From contig NZ_CP080998.1 in assembly GCF_019645835.1 (NCBI RefSeq), positions 868,001 to 932,000 of the forward strand: DNA of 64,000 bases, written 5' to 3'. Shown here piece after piece: positions 18,335-29,510 of this stretch. The position numbers and the translations under genes were made by a program. The notes beneath the pieces are model-generated. The model worked only from the letters and a program-made list of their open reading frames with translations. It ran no database searches and was not told the DNA's origin. The stretch's first letter is position 1. Each line of letters opens with the position of its first letter. The DNA comes from Mycolicibacterium holsaticum DSM 44478 = JCM 12374. GTDB lineage: Bacteria; Actinomycetota; Actinomycetes; Mycobacteriales; Mycobacteriaceae.

Positions 18335-19018
18335 GTGACACAGCAGGACGACGAGCACTTGGCGAGGATGCGGGTGGAGTACGGCTCGGTGGAAAAAGAC
18401 GGCAGCCCCGATCTGGATACCGACTGGCTCGGCCCGGAGCCGGGGACCGGGTGGGTTGAGCTGCTGTGCAATTGGTTGGCCGACGCCGAACGCGCCGGTG
18501 TCGCCGAACCCAACGCCATGGTGATCGGCACGGTCGATGACCGGGGCAGGCCCGTCACCCGCTCGGTGCTGTGCAAGAGCATCGACGAGGCGGGGATCAC
18601 GTTCTTCACCAACTACGATTCGGCCAAGGGCGAACATCTGGCCACCGCCCCGTACGCGTCGGCAACCTTCCCGTGGTTTCTGCTCGGCCGCCAGGTCCAC
18701 GTTCGCGGGCCGGTGAGCAAGGTGTCGGCGCAGCAGACGGCCGACTACTGGACGATGCGGCCACGCGGTTCGCAGCTGGGCGCGTGGGCGTCACATCAGT
18801 CCAAGCCGATCGCGTCACGCGCGGCGCTGCTGGGGCAGATGGGCGAGGTCACCGAGCGGTTCGCCGGTGAAGCGGCCATCCCGGTCCCGCCGAACTGGGG
18901 CGGATATCTCATCGCACCTGAGGTCGTCGAGTTCTGGCAGGGCCGGGAAGACCGGCTGCATAACAGGATTCGGGTGACCCTGGGCGCCGTCGTGCGCGTC
19001 GAGCGGTTACAGCCCTGA
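18335..19018 (+). CDS. pdxH: pyridoxamine 5'-phosphate oxidase
   Basis: A 227-residue protein of the PdxH family, an FMN enzyme making pyridoxal 5'-phosphate from PNP/PMP. Motifs: [14 protein letters not shown] early, [21 protein letters not shown] and [15 protein letters not shown] (FMN binding), and [25 protein letters not shown] near the C-terminus, with the canonical R-L-H substrate/PLP residues. GTG start 18335. In M. tuberculosis pdxH (Rv2607) lies elsewhere, so its position next to citA is a local arrangement. A GC hairpin follows the stop. Confidence 0.93.
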   Translation: MTQQDDEHLARMRVEYGSVEKDGSPDLDTDWLGPEPGTGWVELLCNWLADAERAGVAEPNAMVIGTVDDRGRPVTRSVLCKSIDEAGITFFTNYDSAKGEHLATAPYASATFPWFLLGRQVHVRGPVSKVSAQQTADYWTMRPRGSQLGAWASHQSKPIASRAALLGQMGEVTERFAGEAAIPVPPNWGGYLIAPEVVEFWQGREDRLHNRIRVTLGAVVRVERLQP

Positions 19019-19026
19019 CTCGCGGC

Positions 19027-19049
19027 CCCCGGCAACCACATGGCCGGGG
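19027..19049. terminator. hairpin terminator after pdxH
   Basis: CCCCGGC (19027-19033) pairs perfectly with GCCGGGG (19043-19049) around a 9-nt loop, 8 nt after the pdxH stop. No U-tract. Likely separates pdxH from the TetR gene. Confidence 0.4.
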
Positions 19050-19124
19050 CTGTCAAACGTTGTCCGGGGGCACCTGTCCGGTGTCGCCAAATTTCTAAGG
19101 CTGTTCACATTTTTGCCGGTTAGC

Positions 19125-19784
19125 ATGCCCTTCGTGGCTGATGGGAAGGGGGAACCGCGACTCGGCCTGCGTGAGCGCAAGAAACAACGCACCCGGGCAA
19201 TGCTGTTGGACGCGGCCATCGACCTGTGCAGGCGGCAGGGTTTCGAGCGAACGACCGTGGACCAGATCGCGGCGGTCGCCGACGTCTCACCGCGGACCTT
19301 CAGCCGGTACTTCGCCACCAAGGAAGCCATCGCGTTCGCGTTGATCGAGGAGGCGCTCGACGTCGCCGCCGTCGAACTGGCCGCCCAGCCCGCAGACATC
19401 AACCACCTCGAGGCCATGCACCGGGCATACCTGGGGATGTGTACCAGCGCCAAGAGCGGCGGGTCGGGGGGGTTGTCCGCCCACCGCCTGCTCGGCAGCA
19501 TGCGGATCATCATGACGTCACCGACACTGCGCCAGGCGGCCACGGACTACCGTCCCAACGCCCTCAACATCGAGCTGGCCAAGCGTATGGGCGTGGGCGC
19601 CGACGCCCGCGCGCTGCAGCTGGTGGCCTCGGTGTGGGGCTCGATCACCATGACCGCGCTGGCCGACCTCACCGACAACGACCTGGACTGGGATCAGATC
19701 GGCCTCGACGACATCATCACCCGTCTGGAAGACACGTACGCCGCGTTCACCAGCCTGATGTCAGAGGTTGTGCAACTGGTCTGA
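19125..19784 (+). CDS. TetR-family transcriptional regulator
   Basis: About 219 residues. The N-terminal TetR helix-turn-helix spans residues about 14-60 (RERKKQRTRAMLLDAAIDLC, then TTVDQIAAVADVSPRTFSRYF). A ligand-binding helical domain of unknown specificity follows, with a C-terminal MftR-like pattern. I chose ATG 19125; GTG 19134 is an equally good start. It lies about 100 bp upstream of gltA2 on the same strand, so it may control gltA2 or itself. No obvious ligand clue. Confidence 0.88.
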   Translation: MPFVADGKGEPRLGLRERKKQRTRAMLLDAAIDLCRRQGFERTTVDQIAAVADVSPRTFSRYFATKEAIAFALIEEALDVAAVELAAQPADINHLEAMHRAYLGMCTSAKSGGSGGLSAHRLLGSMRIIMTSPTLRQAATDYRPNALNIELAKRMGVGADARALQLVASVWGSITMTALADLTDNDLDWDQIGLDDIITRLEDTYAAFTSLMSEVVQLV

Positions 19785-19883
19785 CTAATGCCGCCCCCGC
19801 CCGGGCACGACGGCCCGGATGGGACTACCTTTTGTAGGACATACTGTCTGTCGTTCATTCCCCGCAGCGAAGAAGGGATCCCC

Positions 19884-21191
<1,308 letters not shown>

Positions 21192-21267
21192 TTCCTCTCC
21201 GCGAGAAGTCACTTGGCCTCCCTATTGCGGGTGCGTCAGGGGGTTTTCGCGGCTGCTCGGTGACATC

Positions 21268-22680
21268 GTGACCGCTCGGCGCAAGGCCATCATCCTGGTG
21301 TCGTGCTGCCTGAGCCTGCTGATCGTGTCGATGGACGCGACGATCGTCAACGTCGCCATTCCCAGCATCCGCGCGGACTTCAACGCGTCCGCATCCCACC
21401 TGCAGTGGGTCATCGACATCTACACCCTGGTGCTGGCGTCGCTGTTGCTGCTTTCCGGCGCCGCCGCCGACCGGTTCGGCCGCAGACGCACCTTTCAGCT
21501 GGGACTCACGGTGTTCGCGCTGGCATCGCTGCTGTGCAGCATCGCACCCAGCATCGAGACGCTGATCGCCGCGCGCCTGTTGCAGGCCATCGGCGGTTCG
21601 ATGATGAACCCCGTGGCGATGTCGATCATCACGCAGGTCTTCACCGAGCGCGTCGAGCGGGCTCGCGCGATCGGCATCTGGGGCGGTGTGGTGGGCATCT
21701 CGATGGCGCTGGGCCCGATCGTCGGCGGTGCGCTGATCGAGTTCGTCGGCTGGCGCTCGGTGTTCTGGATCAACCTGCCGATCTGCGCGCTCGCCATTGT
21801 GTTGACGGCAGTCTTTGTGCCCGAATCGAAGTCGCTGACGATGCGCGATCTCGACCCGATCGGCCAGGGCCTGGGCATGGTGTTTTTGTTCGGCGTCGTC
21901 TACGTGCTCATCGAAGGCCCGGTGATGGGATGGACCGACGGGCGCACCATCGCGGTGCTGGTCGCGGCGACGTTGTCCTTCGCAGGCTTCCTGGTCTATG
22001 AGGGGCGCCGTCGCGATCCGTTCGTCGACCTTCGGTTCTTCCGCAGCATCCCGTTCACGTCGGCCACCGTGATCGCGGTGTGCGCGTTCGCGGCTTGGGG
22101 GGCGTTTCTGTTCATGATGTCGCTGTACCTGCAGGACGAGCGGGGCTTCTCCGCCCTGCACACCGGACTGATCTATCTGCCGATTGCCCTTGGTGCGCTG
22201 TTGTTTTCGCCGCTGTCCGGCCGGATGGTGGGTCGGTTCGGCAGCCGACCGTCGTTGCTGATCGCGGGCACGTTGATCACGGCGGCGACGGTGATGCTCG
22301 CCGGCTTGTCCGCGACGACGCCGGTGTGGCAGATGCTGATCATCTTCGCGGTGTTCGGCATCGGGTTCTCGATGGTCAACGCGCCGGTGACCAACGCCGC
22401 GGTCAGCGGGATGCCGACAGACCGTGCCGGTGCGGCGTCGGCGATTGCCTCGACCAGCAGGCAGGTAGGCGTGAGTGTCGGTGTGGCGCTGTGTGGTTCG
22501 GTTGCCGGGTCCGCGCTGTCGGCCGCCGGCACGGACTTCGCCACCGCGGCTCGACCGCTGTGGTTGATCTGCGCCGCGTTGGGGGTGGTGATCATCGTGC
22601 TCGGCTTCTACTCGACGTCGGGCCGGGCATTGCGCTCGGCGAATCGTCTCGCGCCGCTGGTGGCCGCCGATGTCAGGTAA
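21268..22680 (+). CDS. DHA2-family MFS multidrug efflux transporter
   Basis: A 470-residue membrane protein of the EmrB/QacA (DHA2) group. Motif A (GAAADRFGRRRTF) follows the second membrane segment, and motif C-like glycine/proline pattern (GVVGISMALGPIVGGAL) marks an antiporter. It probably exports a drug or hydrophobic compound by proton antiport; the substrate is unknown. The GTG start lies 76 bp after gltA2, in a gap with a weak hairpin. No dedicated regulator is adjacent. It is not part of the conserved Rv0871-Rv0910 order I recall. Confidence 0.88.
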   Translation: MTARRKAIILVSCCLSLLIVSMDATIVNVAIPSIRADFNASASHLQWVIDIYTLVLASLLLLSGAAADRFGRRRTFQLGLTVFALASLLCSIAPSIETLIAARLLQAIGGSMMNPVAMSIITQVFTERVERARAIGIWGGVVGISMALGPIVGGALIEFVGWRSVFWINLPICALAIVLTAVFVPESKSLTMRDLDPIGQGLGMVFLFGVVYVLIEGPVMGWTDGRTIAVLVAATLSFAGFLVYEGRRRDPFVDLRFFRSIPFTSATVIAVCAFAAWGAFLFMMSLYLQDERGFSALHTGLIYLPIALGALLFSPLSGRMVGRFGSRPSLLIAGTLITAATVMLAGLSATTPVWQMLIIFAVFGIGFSMVNAPVTNAAVSGMPTDRAGAASAIASTSRQVGVSVGVALCGSVAGSALSAAGTDFATAARPLWLICAALGVVIIVLGFYSTSGRALRSANRLAPLVAADVR

Positions 22681-22808
22681 CGGTGTGGCCGACGAGGTGT
22701 GACGCGCAATGCGCGACATCCTGGCCAAGCTGGCGCCGAAATAGCGGTCCCGGACCCAATTGCGGCGAATTCGCGGCCATGGGCACTGTCTCGGCGCACG
22801 ATTAGACG

Positions 22809-25800
22809 GTGGCGGTCTCTTGCCAGTCATGTGGTGCCGGGCTGCGCGACGGCGCCCGCTTCTGTGACGCCTGTGGGTCCTCGGTTGCCACCGCGGCCTC
22901 CAACGCCGAGTACAAGCAGGTGACCGTGCTGTTCGGCGATGTGGTGGGGTCCATGGACATCGCCGCCAAGCTGGGACCGGAGCGGCTGCGCGAGATCATG
23001 ACGGAGTTGTTCAACCGGTCCTCAGCGGTCGTTCAGCGCTACGGCGGCACGGTCGACAAATTCACCGGCGACGGGATCATGGCCGAGTTCGGCGCTCCGA
23101 TCGCGCTCGAGGATCACGCGTTGCTCGCCTGCCGGGCGGCGCTGGACATCCAGGAAGATGCCAAGCGGCTGGCCGCCGTCATCGCAGACCGTGATCGGAT
23201 CGCCTTGCAGCTTCGCATCGGGCTGAATTCCGGCGTGGTGATCACCGGCGAGATCGGTTCGGGCCCATTGTCTTACACCGCGGTCGGCGAGCAGGTCGGC
23301 ATGGCGCAGCGAATGGAGGCGGTCGCGCCACCCGGCGGCGTGATGGTCAGCGAGTCGACCGCGCGGCTGGTGGAAAGCGGTGCCGTACTGGCCGAACCGG
23401 AGTCGGTGCATGTCAAGGGAATGCAGGCGCCGGTGCGGGCCCGCCGGCTACTGGGACTCGCCGCCGGCCGGCGGCCGGCCCGGATGCAGACGACGTTCAT
23501 CGGCCGAGACTGGGAGATGACCGCACTCACCGGACTCCTCGACCGCGCGGTCAGGGGGAACGGCGGCGTCGTGGGGCTGGTGGGTCCGCCCGGCATCGGC
23601 AAGAGCAGGATGGTCCAGGAAATCACGGCGCGGGCCACGGATGCCGGCGCCGAGGTGTTCACCACGTTCTGCGAGTCCCACACCGCAGACATTCCGTTCC
23701 ATGCCGCCGCCAATCTACTTCGGGCGGCTACCGGATCGAGCGGGTTGGATGCCTGGGCCGCAAGAGAACAGGTACGCGCGGGATTCCCCGGCGCCGATCA
23801 GGAGGACCTACTTCTCGTCGAAGATCTGCTGGGTATCGGTGATCCCGCCGCGGCACTGCCCCAGATCGATCCCGACGCACGCCGGCGCCGGATCGCGGCG
23901 CTGGTCAATGCCGCCGCGCTCGCGAGAACCAGCCCGACGATGTACGTCATCGAGGACGCGCACTGGATCGACGGGCTCAGCGAATCGATGATCGCCGACT
24001 TCCTGACCGTCGTGCCGCGTACGCACTTCTTCGTGCTCGTCACCTACCGGCCGGAATACGACGGTCCGCTCGCTCATGCGCCCCGGTCACAGACCATCGC
24101 GCTCGAGCCGCTGGATGGTTCACAGATGTCGCAGCTCAGCACCGAATTGCTGGGCAATGACGGCTCGGTGACAGAACTCGCCGATCTGGTCACCGAACGG
24201 GCCGAAGGCAATCCGTTCTTCGCCGAAGAGATCGTTCGTGACCTCACCGAGCGCCAGGTGCTGATCGGTGCGCGGGGGTGCTATCTCTGCATTGAACCGA
24301 CAAGCGACGTCAATGTCCCCCAGACGCTGCAGGCGGTGATTGCGGCACGCATCGACCGCCTCGATCCGGCGGCGAAGCGGACGCTCAACGGCGCAGCGGT
24401 AATCGGCATCGAGTTCAGCCCTGAGACGCTGGAAGCGCTGGAGATTCAACCGGCACTCGACGACCTGCTCAGGGCGGAGCTGATCGATCAGACCATGTTC
24501 GGTCCGGATCCCCGCTACACGTTTCGCCATGCGTTGATCCGGGCGGTGGCTTACGAGTCACAGCTCAAGTCCGAGCGGGCGCGGCTGCACCGACGGGTGG
24601 CGACCACCATCGAGCAAAACGACCAGAACGCGGTGCTGATCGCTGAGCATTTCGAGTCGGCCGGTGAACTGGGTAGCGCCTACGACTGGCACATGCGCGC
24701 GGGCGCGTGGTCGAACAATCGCGACAACGTTGCGGCGCAGCTGAGTTGGGAACGGGCACGCCGAGTGGCAGACGCGCTGCCGCCCGACTTTCCGAATCGC
24801 CTGAACCTCAGAATCACACCGCGGAGTTTGTTGTGCAGCAGCGCGTTCCGGCGCTTCCATCCCGACATGTCGGAGCGATTCGACGAACTTCGTACGTTGT
24901 GCATTGAGGCGGGCGACAAGGCGTCGCTCGCCATCGGGATGGCGGGTCTGGCCATGGAACACCTGATCCGGGGACGGATTTTCGATTCGTCCGCACAGGC
25001 GTCCGAACAGATGGCGCTCGTCGAGTCCATCGGCGACCCGACGTTGACAATCGGCCTCGCCATTCCCGCATGCGTCGCCAAATTGCAAGCCGCAGAGATG
25101 GAGGATGCGCTGCGCTGGGCGCAAGCTGTCATCGACGTCGCCGACGGCGACTGCACGGCCGGAAGTTTCATGCTCGGGTCGCCGTTGGCGCTGGCCTATG
25201 TGTTCCGCGGATTCGCCCGCTGCAGCATGGGGCAGAACGGATGGCGGGAAGACATGGACACCGCGCTGGCGATGGCGCGAAGCGCCGATCCGACGTCGCT
25301 CGCGGTGGCCAGCGCGTACAAGTACGTCGGTATCGGTCGACGCGTTCTGCCGTTCACTGACTCAGCCCTCGACGAGCTCACCGAGATTTACCACCTGGCC
25401 GAGCGGAGCACCGAGGATTTGCCCCTGGTACTCCTGCGCATGGCGCTCGGTATAGCTCTGACACACGGCGATACCGCCGCTCGCGCGCGGGGACTCACGA
25501 TGCTCGCCGAGCTTCGCGAGACGTGTGTGCGGGAGCAGTACGCAATGAACATCGTGCCGCCGTTGGAGGTGGTTCTCGCTGTCCAGGATGCCGAGAAGGA
25601 CATCGACGGCGCAATCGAGCGGATACGCCAGGCGACGGACGACGTGTTCGCGTCAGGCAACTTCTCAAACGGCGAGGGCTGCACGCAGACCCTGGTGGAA
25701 CTGCTGCTCGCGCGTGCGACGAACGAGGATGTGGCCGAGGCGGAGGCCGCGATCGAGAAGCTTTCGGGCACGCTCCCGGAAGCTGAACTGGTCGTCCGGG

Positions 25801-25946
25801 ACGTTGTGGTGCTTCGGCTCCGTGCGCTGTTGGCCCGGGCCCGCGGTGACGAGCCGACATATCGCGAGTTGAAACGGCGCTACGGCGAGATGGCCAACGA
25901 CCTCGGCTTCGAGGGGCATATATCGCTGGCCGCGGAAATGCCCTAG
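22809..25946 (+). CDS. class III nucleotidyl cyclase-AAA ATPase-TPR regulator
   Basis: A 1045-residue multidomain protein. Residues 5-22 form a zinc ribbon (Cys5, Cys8, Cys19, Cys22). Residues about 35-205 are a class III adenylyl/guanylyl cyclase domain with metal aspartates Asp44 (FGDVVGS) and Asp88 (KFTGDG). A STAND-type ATPase follows, with Walker A GPPGIGKS at 259-266 and Walker B YVIEDAHW. A helical/TPR-like C-terminus runs from about 600 onward. The usual transition-state Asn in the VNxAxR motif is replaced (VGMAQR, Gly164; Arg168 kept), so cyclase activity may be reduced or altered. This is a mycobacterial family of multidomain cyclase-like regulators. GTG start 22809. Confidence 0.85.
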   Translation: MAVSCQSCGAGLRDGARFCDACGSSVATAASNAEYKQVTVLFGDVVGSMDIAAKLGPERLREIMTELFNRSSAVVQRYGGTVDKFTGDGIMAEFGAPIALEDHALLACRAALDIQEDAKRLAAVIADRDRIALQLRIGLNSGVVITGEIGSGPLSYTAVGEQVGMAQRMEAVAPPGGVMVSESTARLVESGAVLAEPESVHVKGMQAPVRARRLLGLAAGRRPARMQTTFIGRDWEMTALTGLLDRAVRGNGGVVGLVGPPGIGKSRMVQEITARATDAGAEVFTTFCESHTADIPFHAAANLLRAATGSSGLDAWAAREQVRAGFPGADQEDLLLVEDLLGIGDPAAALPQIDPDARRRRIAALVNAAALARTSPTMYVIEDAHWIDGLSESMIADFLTVVPRTHFFVLVTYRPEYDGPLAHAPRSQTIALEPLDGSQMSQLSTELLGNDGSVTELADLVTERAEGNPFFAEEIVRDLTERQVLIGARGCYLCIEPTSDVNVPQTLQAVIAARIDRLDPAAKRTLNGAAVIGIEFSPETLEALEIQPALDDLLRAELIDQTMFGPDPRYTFRHALIRAVAYESQLKSERARLHRRVATTIEQNDQNAVLIAEHFESAGELGSAYDWHMRAGAWSNNRDNVAAQLSWERARRVADALPPDFPNRLNLRITPRSLLCSSAFRRFHPDMSERFDELRTLCIEAGDKASLAIGMAGLAMEHLIRGRIFDSSAQASEQMALVESIGDPTLTIGLAIPACVAKLQAAEMEDALRWAQAVIDVADGDCTAGSFMLGSPLALAYVFRGFARCSMGQNGWREDMDTALAMARSADPTSLAVASAYKYVGIGRRVLPFTDSALDELTEIYHLAERSTEDLPLVLLRMALGIALTHGDTAARARGLTMLAELRETCVREQYAMNIVPPLEVVLAVQDAEKDIDGAIERIRQATDDVFASGNFSNGEGCTQTLVELLLARATNEDVAEAEAAIEKLSGTLPEAELVVRDVVVLRLRALLARARGDEPTYRELKRRYGEMANDLGFEGHISLAAEMP

Positions 25947-27505
25947 CGTTCCAGCAGCGCCATCGCGGCGTTGTGCCCGCCGATGCCCGAGACGGCACCA
26001 CCGCGGCGGGATCCCGATCCGCACAACAGAATCCGGTCGTGCGCCGTCGCCACGCCCCAGCGCCGCGCGGGGGTGTCCAACGGTTCGTCGTGCTCGACGA
26101 ACGGCCACGACAACGCGCCGTGAAAGATGTTGCCCGCCGTCATGCCGAGCGAACGCTCCAAGTCGGCCGTCGTCTTGGTCTCGATGCACGGCCGGCCCGC
26201 CGAGTCCTCCATCACCACGTCCTGGATAGGTTCGGCAAGAACGGAATTCAGTGATTTCAGCACGGCCGACGTCAGCGCATCCCGTGTCCGGTCAGGCCCG
26301 CCCGAGGCGATCAGCCCGTGCGGTGTGTGCAGGCCGAACACCGTCATCGTCTGCGCACCCGCGGCGCGAAGTTCGTCGGACAGGATCGTCGAATCGGTCA
26401 GCGAATGGCAGTAGATCTCGCAGGGCAGCGGATCGGGAACCACCCCATGGCTCGCGCGGGTATGGGCCAGATCCAGTTGAGCCAGCGTCTCGTTGATGTG
26501 AAACGTCCCGCCGAACGCCTGCTCAGGGGTGACGGTCTCGTCGCGCAGACCGGGCAGCCTGCGCAGCATCAGGTTGACCTTGACCTGAGACCCTGGCGTC
26601 ACGTCGGGTTCAGGCTCACCCATCAGCCGCGCCAGCACCGCCGGTGTCACGTTGGCCAACACCGCATCGGCATGTACCCGATGCTCCTCGCCGTTGCGGC
26701 GGTAGCGCACCTCTGCATCTGGGTCGATCGCGTAAACCTCTGCACCGCAGATGATTTCCGCACCATACCCAGCGGCCGCGGCGGCCAGCGCGCCGCTGAC
26801 CGCACCCATCCCGCCGATCGGCACATCCCAGTCGCCGGTGCCGCCGCCGAGCAGGTGGTACAGAAAGCAGACATTCTGGGTCAGCGACGGGTCGTCGGTG
26901 CGCGCGAGCGTGCCGATCAACGCGTCGGTGGCGATGACGCCGCGCACCAGGTCGTGTGACACCGCGCCGGTGATCGCACGCCCGATCGGTTCCTCGACCA
27001 TCGGATGCCAGGCGGTGTCGTCGTCGACGAGGTCGCGCGCCTCACCGCGCGTCATCAGCGGCTGCAGAAGCGTCGGCCACAACCGTGACGTGACGGCACC
27101 GCAGCGGCGGTAGAACTCCGCGAAGCCCGCCTCGTCGGCGGCCGCGCCGATCGCATCGAACGTCGACGCCGGACCGACCAGCAGCCCCGTGCGCCCACCG
27201 GTGGCCGGGTCGGGCGTGTAGGAGGAATAGCGGCGACGCACCAGGCGCACCCGGGCGTCGAGGTCCTCGACGATGCGCCGGGGCAGCAGGCTGACCAGAT
27301 ACGAGTAGCGGGACAACCGCGCGTCGACGCCGTCGAAGGCGTGCGCGGACACCGCCGCGCCGCCGACATGGTCGAGACGCTCCAGCACTTGCACCCGGCG
27401 GCCGGCGCGGGCCAGATAGGCCGCGGCCACCAGCCCGTTGTGTCCGCCGCCGACGATGACTGCGTCGTACGTCGCCGCCGCAGCGGCACCGGCGGCTGAG
27501 GTCAC
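25943..27505 (-). CDS. phytoene-dehydrogenase-like FAD oxidoreductase (Rv0897c type)
   Basis: A 520-residue flavoprotein of the CrtI/PYROXD2 group. The N-terminal dinucleotide-binding fingerprint is VIVGGGHNGLVAAAYLARAG (GxGxxG), and the C-terminal FAD-binding end is GSGSRRGGAVSGIGGHNAAMAL. Desaturases and oxidases share this fold; the substrate is not known. The stop overlaps the cyclase stop by 4 bp (convergent). Only 3 bp separate its start from the upstream DUF2630 stop, so they form one operon, as Rv0898c-Rv0897c. Confidence 0.88.
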   Translation of the reverse strand: MTSAAGAAAAATYDAVIVGGGHNGLVAAAYLARAGRRVQVLERLDHVGGAAVSAHAFDGVDARLSRYSYLVSLLPRRIVEDLDARVRLVRRRYSSYTPDPATGGRTGLLVGPASTFDAIGAAADEAGFAEFYRRCGAVTSRLWPTLLQPLMTRGEARDLVDDDTAWHPMVEEPIGRAITGAVSHDLVRGVIATDALIGTLARTDDPSLTQNVCFLYHLLGGGTGDWDVPIGGMGAVSGALAAAAAGYGAEIICGAEVYAIDPDAEVRYRRNGEEHRVHADAVLANVTPAVLARLMGEPEPDVTPGSQVKVNLMLRRLPGLRDETVTPEQAFGGTFHINETLAQLDLAHTRASHGVVPDPLPCEIYCHSLTDSTILSDELRAAGAQTMTVFGLHTPHGLIASGGPDRTRDALTSAVLKSLNSVLAEPIQDVVMEDSAGRPCIETKTTADLERSLGMTAGNIFHGALSWPFVEHDEPLDTPARRWGVATAHDRILLCGSGSRRGGAVSGIGGHNAAMALLER

Positions 27506-27508
27506 GGC

Positions 27509-27757
27509 TCAGCCAAGGTAGCCCTCGACCTCGTCTGGAGGACGGACCTCGGCTTCGCGTGGATCACCGCCCGCGTCGCGCAGCGCCCGGCGTTGCCGAA
27601 GCAGATCCCAGCACTGGTCGAGCGCGACCTCCACGGCGCGCAGCCTGCTGTGCTCCTCGGACTCGTCGATCTCGTGGTGCTGAAGCTTGGTGCGCAGCTC
27701 CTGCTCCTCGGCGACCAGCTTGTTGACCTGAGCGAGAATGTCTTGGTCCGTAGCCAC
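27509..27757 (-). CDS. DUF2630 protein (Rv0898c type)
   Basis: An 82-residue, highly charged, predicted coiled-coil protein (residues about 7-60, rich in E, L and R). It matches the actinobacterial DUF2630 family. GTG 27757 gives the family N-terminus (ATDQDILAQVN); the longer open frame beyond it is antisense to the FKBP gene. It is coupled to the following oxidoreductase (3-bp gap). Function unknown; possibly an oligomerising partner. Confidence 0.85.
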   Translation of the reverse strand: MATDQDILAQVNKLVAEEQELRTKLQHHEIDESEEHSRLRAVEVALDQCWDLLRQRRALRDAGGDPREAEVRPPDEVEGYLG

Positions 27758-27788
27758 GCATCCAGTCTGCCCGACTAGCGTGAACACG

Positions 27789-28163
27789 GTGAGTGCAACT
27801 TCAGGGCAAAAGCCCGAGATCGAATTTGCCGACGGACCCCCGCCGGCTGACCTGGCCATCACCGACGTCGTCGTCGGCGATGGTGCGGAGGCCGTGCCCG
27901 GCGGCACCGTCGAGGTGCACTACGTCGGCGTCGAGTACGACACCGGCGAAGAGTTCGACAGCTCGTGGGACCGTGGCGAGTCGATCGAATTTCCGTTGCG
28001 CGGGCTGATCCAGGGATGGCAGGACGGCATTCCCGGTATGAAGGTCGGCGGGCGGCGCCAGCTCGTCATCCCGCCCGAGCAGGCCTACGGTCCCGCCGGC
28101 GGCAGGCATCGGCTGTCCGGCAAGACGTTGATCTTCGTCATCGACCTGCTCGCGACCCGCTAA
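27789..28163 (+). CDS. FKBP-type peptidyl-prolyl cis-trans isomerase
   Basis: A 124-residue protein with a single FKBP domain, hallmark HYVGVEYDTGEEFDSSWDRG, LIQGWQDGIPGMKVGGRRQL and IPPEQAYG. It catalyses proline isomerisation during folding. It has no signal peptide, so it is probably cytoplasmic. GTG start 27789, 31 bp from divergent DUF2630. In the M. tuberculosis order I recall, this slot near prrB holds the ompATb (Rv0899) operon; here it is FKBP instead. It converges with prrB (3-bp gap). Confidence 0.92.
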   Translation: MSATSGQKPEIEFADGPPPADLAITDVVVGDGAEAVPGGTVEVHYVGVEYDTGEEFDSSWDRGESIEFPLRGLIQGWQDGIPGMKVGGRRQLVIPPEQAYGPAGGRHRLSGKTLIFVIDLLATR

Positions 28164-28166
28164 CCA

Positions 28167-29510
28167 CTAGCGCACGCCGGGTAGCTGCAGCAGCAGCCGG
28201 GCGCCGCCCAGCGGGCTTTCGGTCAACGTGGCGGTGCCGCCGTGTAATTCGGCCTGCTGCGCAACCAGCGCCAGGCCCAGCCCCGAACCCGAGTGCGACG
28301 CCGTCGACCCGCGGGAGAACCGGTCGAACACGACCTTGCGTTCCTCCTCGGGAACACCGACGCCGTCGTCGTCGATGGCGATCTCCACCCCCGCGCGCGA
28401 GCTGACCGCCGACAGCTGCACCCTCGTGGCGCCGCCGTGTTTGATCGCGTTGGCGATCGCGTTGTCCACCGCCAGCCGCAGCCCGGCGGGCAGGCCGAGG
28501 ATGATCACCGTCGGCGCGGGCACCAACGACACCTCCAGCTCGGGGAACACCCGCATCGCGTCGTGGGCGGCACGGTCGAGCAGTTCGGTGATGTCGACGG
28601 GCACGTGGTCATCGGCGGTCGACAGCTCACCCTGGGCGAGCCGTTCCAGGGCGGCCAGGGTGGCCTCGATGCGCGACTGGGTGCGGATGACGTCGTTGAC
28701 CACCTCTTTGCGCTGCTCCTCGGGCAGATCCAGGGTGGACAGCACCTCGAGGTTGGTCCGCATCGCGGTCAGCGGCGTGCGCAGTTCGTGCGCGGACACC
28801 GACGCGAAATCACGCGCCGACGCCAGCGCCGACTTGGTCCGGTCCTGCTCATTCCAGACCCGCTCGAGCAGGCCTTTGACCGCTTCGGCGATCTCGACGG
28901 CCTCGGTGGCGCCCCGCACCTCGATATCGGGCGCCTCGTCGCCCGCATCGATCTGGCGGGTCTGCCGGGCCAGCCGTTTGAGCGGGCGCACGGCGAACGC
29001 CGCCAGCACCCAGCCGAACACCGATGCGGCGCCGACGGCGAACACGCAGATGATGATCACCCTGCGGTGCAGGTTGTTGGTGTCGGCGATGGTGGCGTCA
29101 TAGGTCGCGCCGACGGCCACCGACATCGGCTCGGGAATCCGGATGTCGACCGTGCGCACCCGGTAGCGCACCCCGTCGACATGGGTGTCGGCGTAGCCGG
29201 GTTCCAGTTGCGGCAGCACGACGTTGGAGTTGGACGTCACGTCGCCGTCGGCGTCACGCACCGTGATGACGGCGTCCTGGTCGTTGGGTGATTTGGGGAT
29301 CTCGTCAAGGCCGCGGGGCAGGAACGGAATCGCGAAACCCGCCGCCTCGTCCAGGCGGCGGTCCAGCCGCTCCTTGCGGTCGTTGGTGATGCCGATCCAG
29401 ACCACGGTGCCGACGATCACCACGACGATCGCGGCGCCGATCGCGGTGGCCAGCGCGACACGGGTACGCAGCGACGGCGTTCGGCGAAAGATCCGCGACA
29501 GCACGTCCAT
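28167..29510 (-). CDS. prrB: sensor histidine kinase PrrB
   Basis: A 447-residue membrane sensor kinase: two membrane segments (about 20-42 and 150-174) flanking a roughly 105-residue external sensor, a HAMP linker (AVRPLKRLARQTRQIDAG), a dimerisation/phosphoacceptor domain with His241 in SAHELRTPL, and an HATPase domain (GSGLGLALV). It autophosphorylates and passes phosphate to PrrA; PrrAB is important for mycobacterial growth and nitrogen/hypoxia responses. ATG 29510 overlaps the prrA stop (TGATG), with GTG 29513 as an alternative. Confidence 0.95.
   Translation of the reverse strand: MDVLSRIFRRTPSLRTRVALATAIGAAIVVVIVGTVVWIGITNDRKERLDRRLDEAAGFAIPFLPRGLDEIPKSPNDQDAVITVRDADGDVTSNSNVVLPQLEPGYADTHVDGVRYRVRTVDIRIPEPMSVAVGATYDATIADTNNLHRRVIIICVFAVGAASVFGWVLAAFAVRPLKRLARQTRQIDAGDEAPDIEVRGATEAVEIAEAVKGLLERVWNEQDRTKSALASARDFASVSAHELRTPLTAMRTNLEVLSTLDLPEEQRKEVVNDVIRTQSRIEATLAALERLAQGELSTADDHVPVDITELLDRAAHDAMRVFPELEVSLVPAPTVIILGLPAGLRLAVDNAIANAIKHGGATRVQLSAVSSRAGVEIAIDDDGVGVPEEERKVVFDRFSRGSTASHSGSGLGLALVAQQAELHGGTATLTESPLGGARLLLQLPGVR

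Noticed and set aside
21201..21253. CCGCGAGAA...TTTTCGCGG weak hairpin between gltA2 and the DHA2 exporter
   Set aside because: Only about 8 pairs across a long loop; too weak to claim as a terminator or as kin of the two long hairpins.
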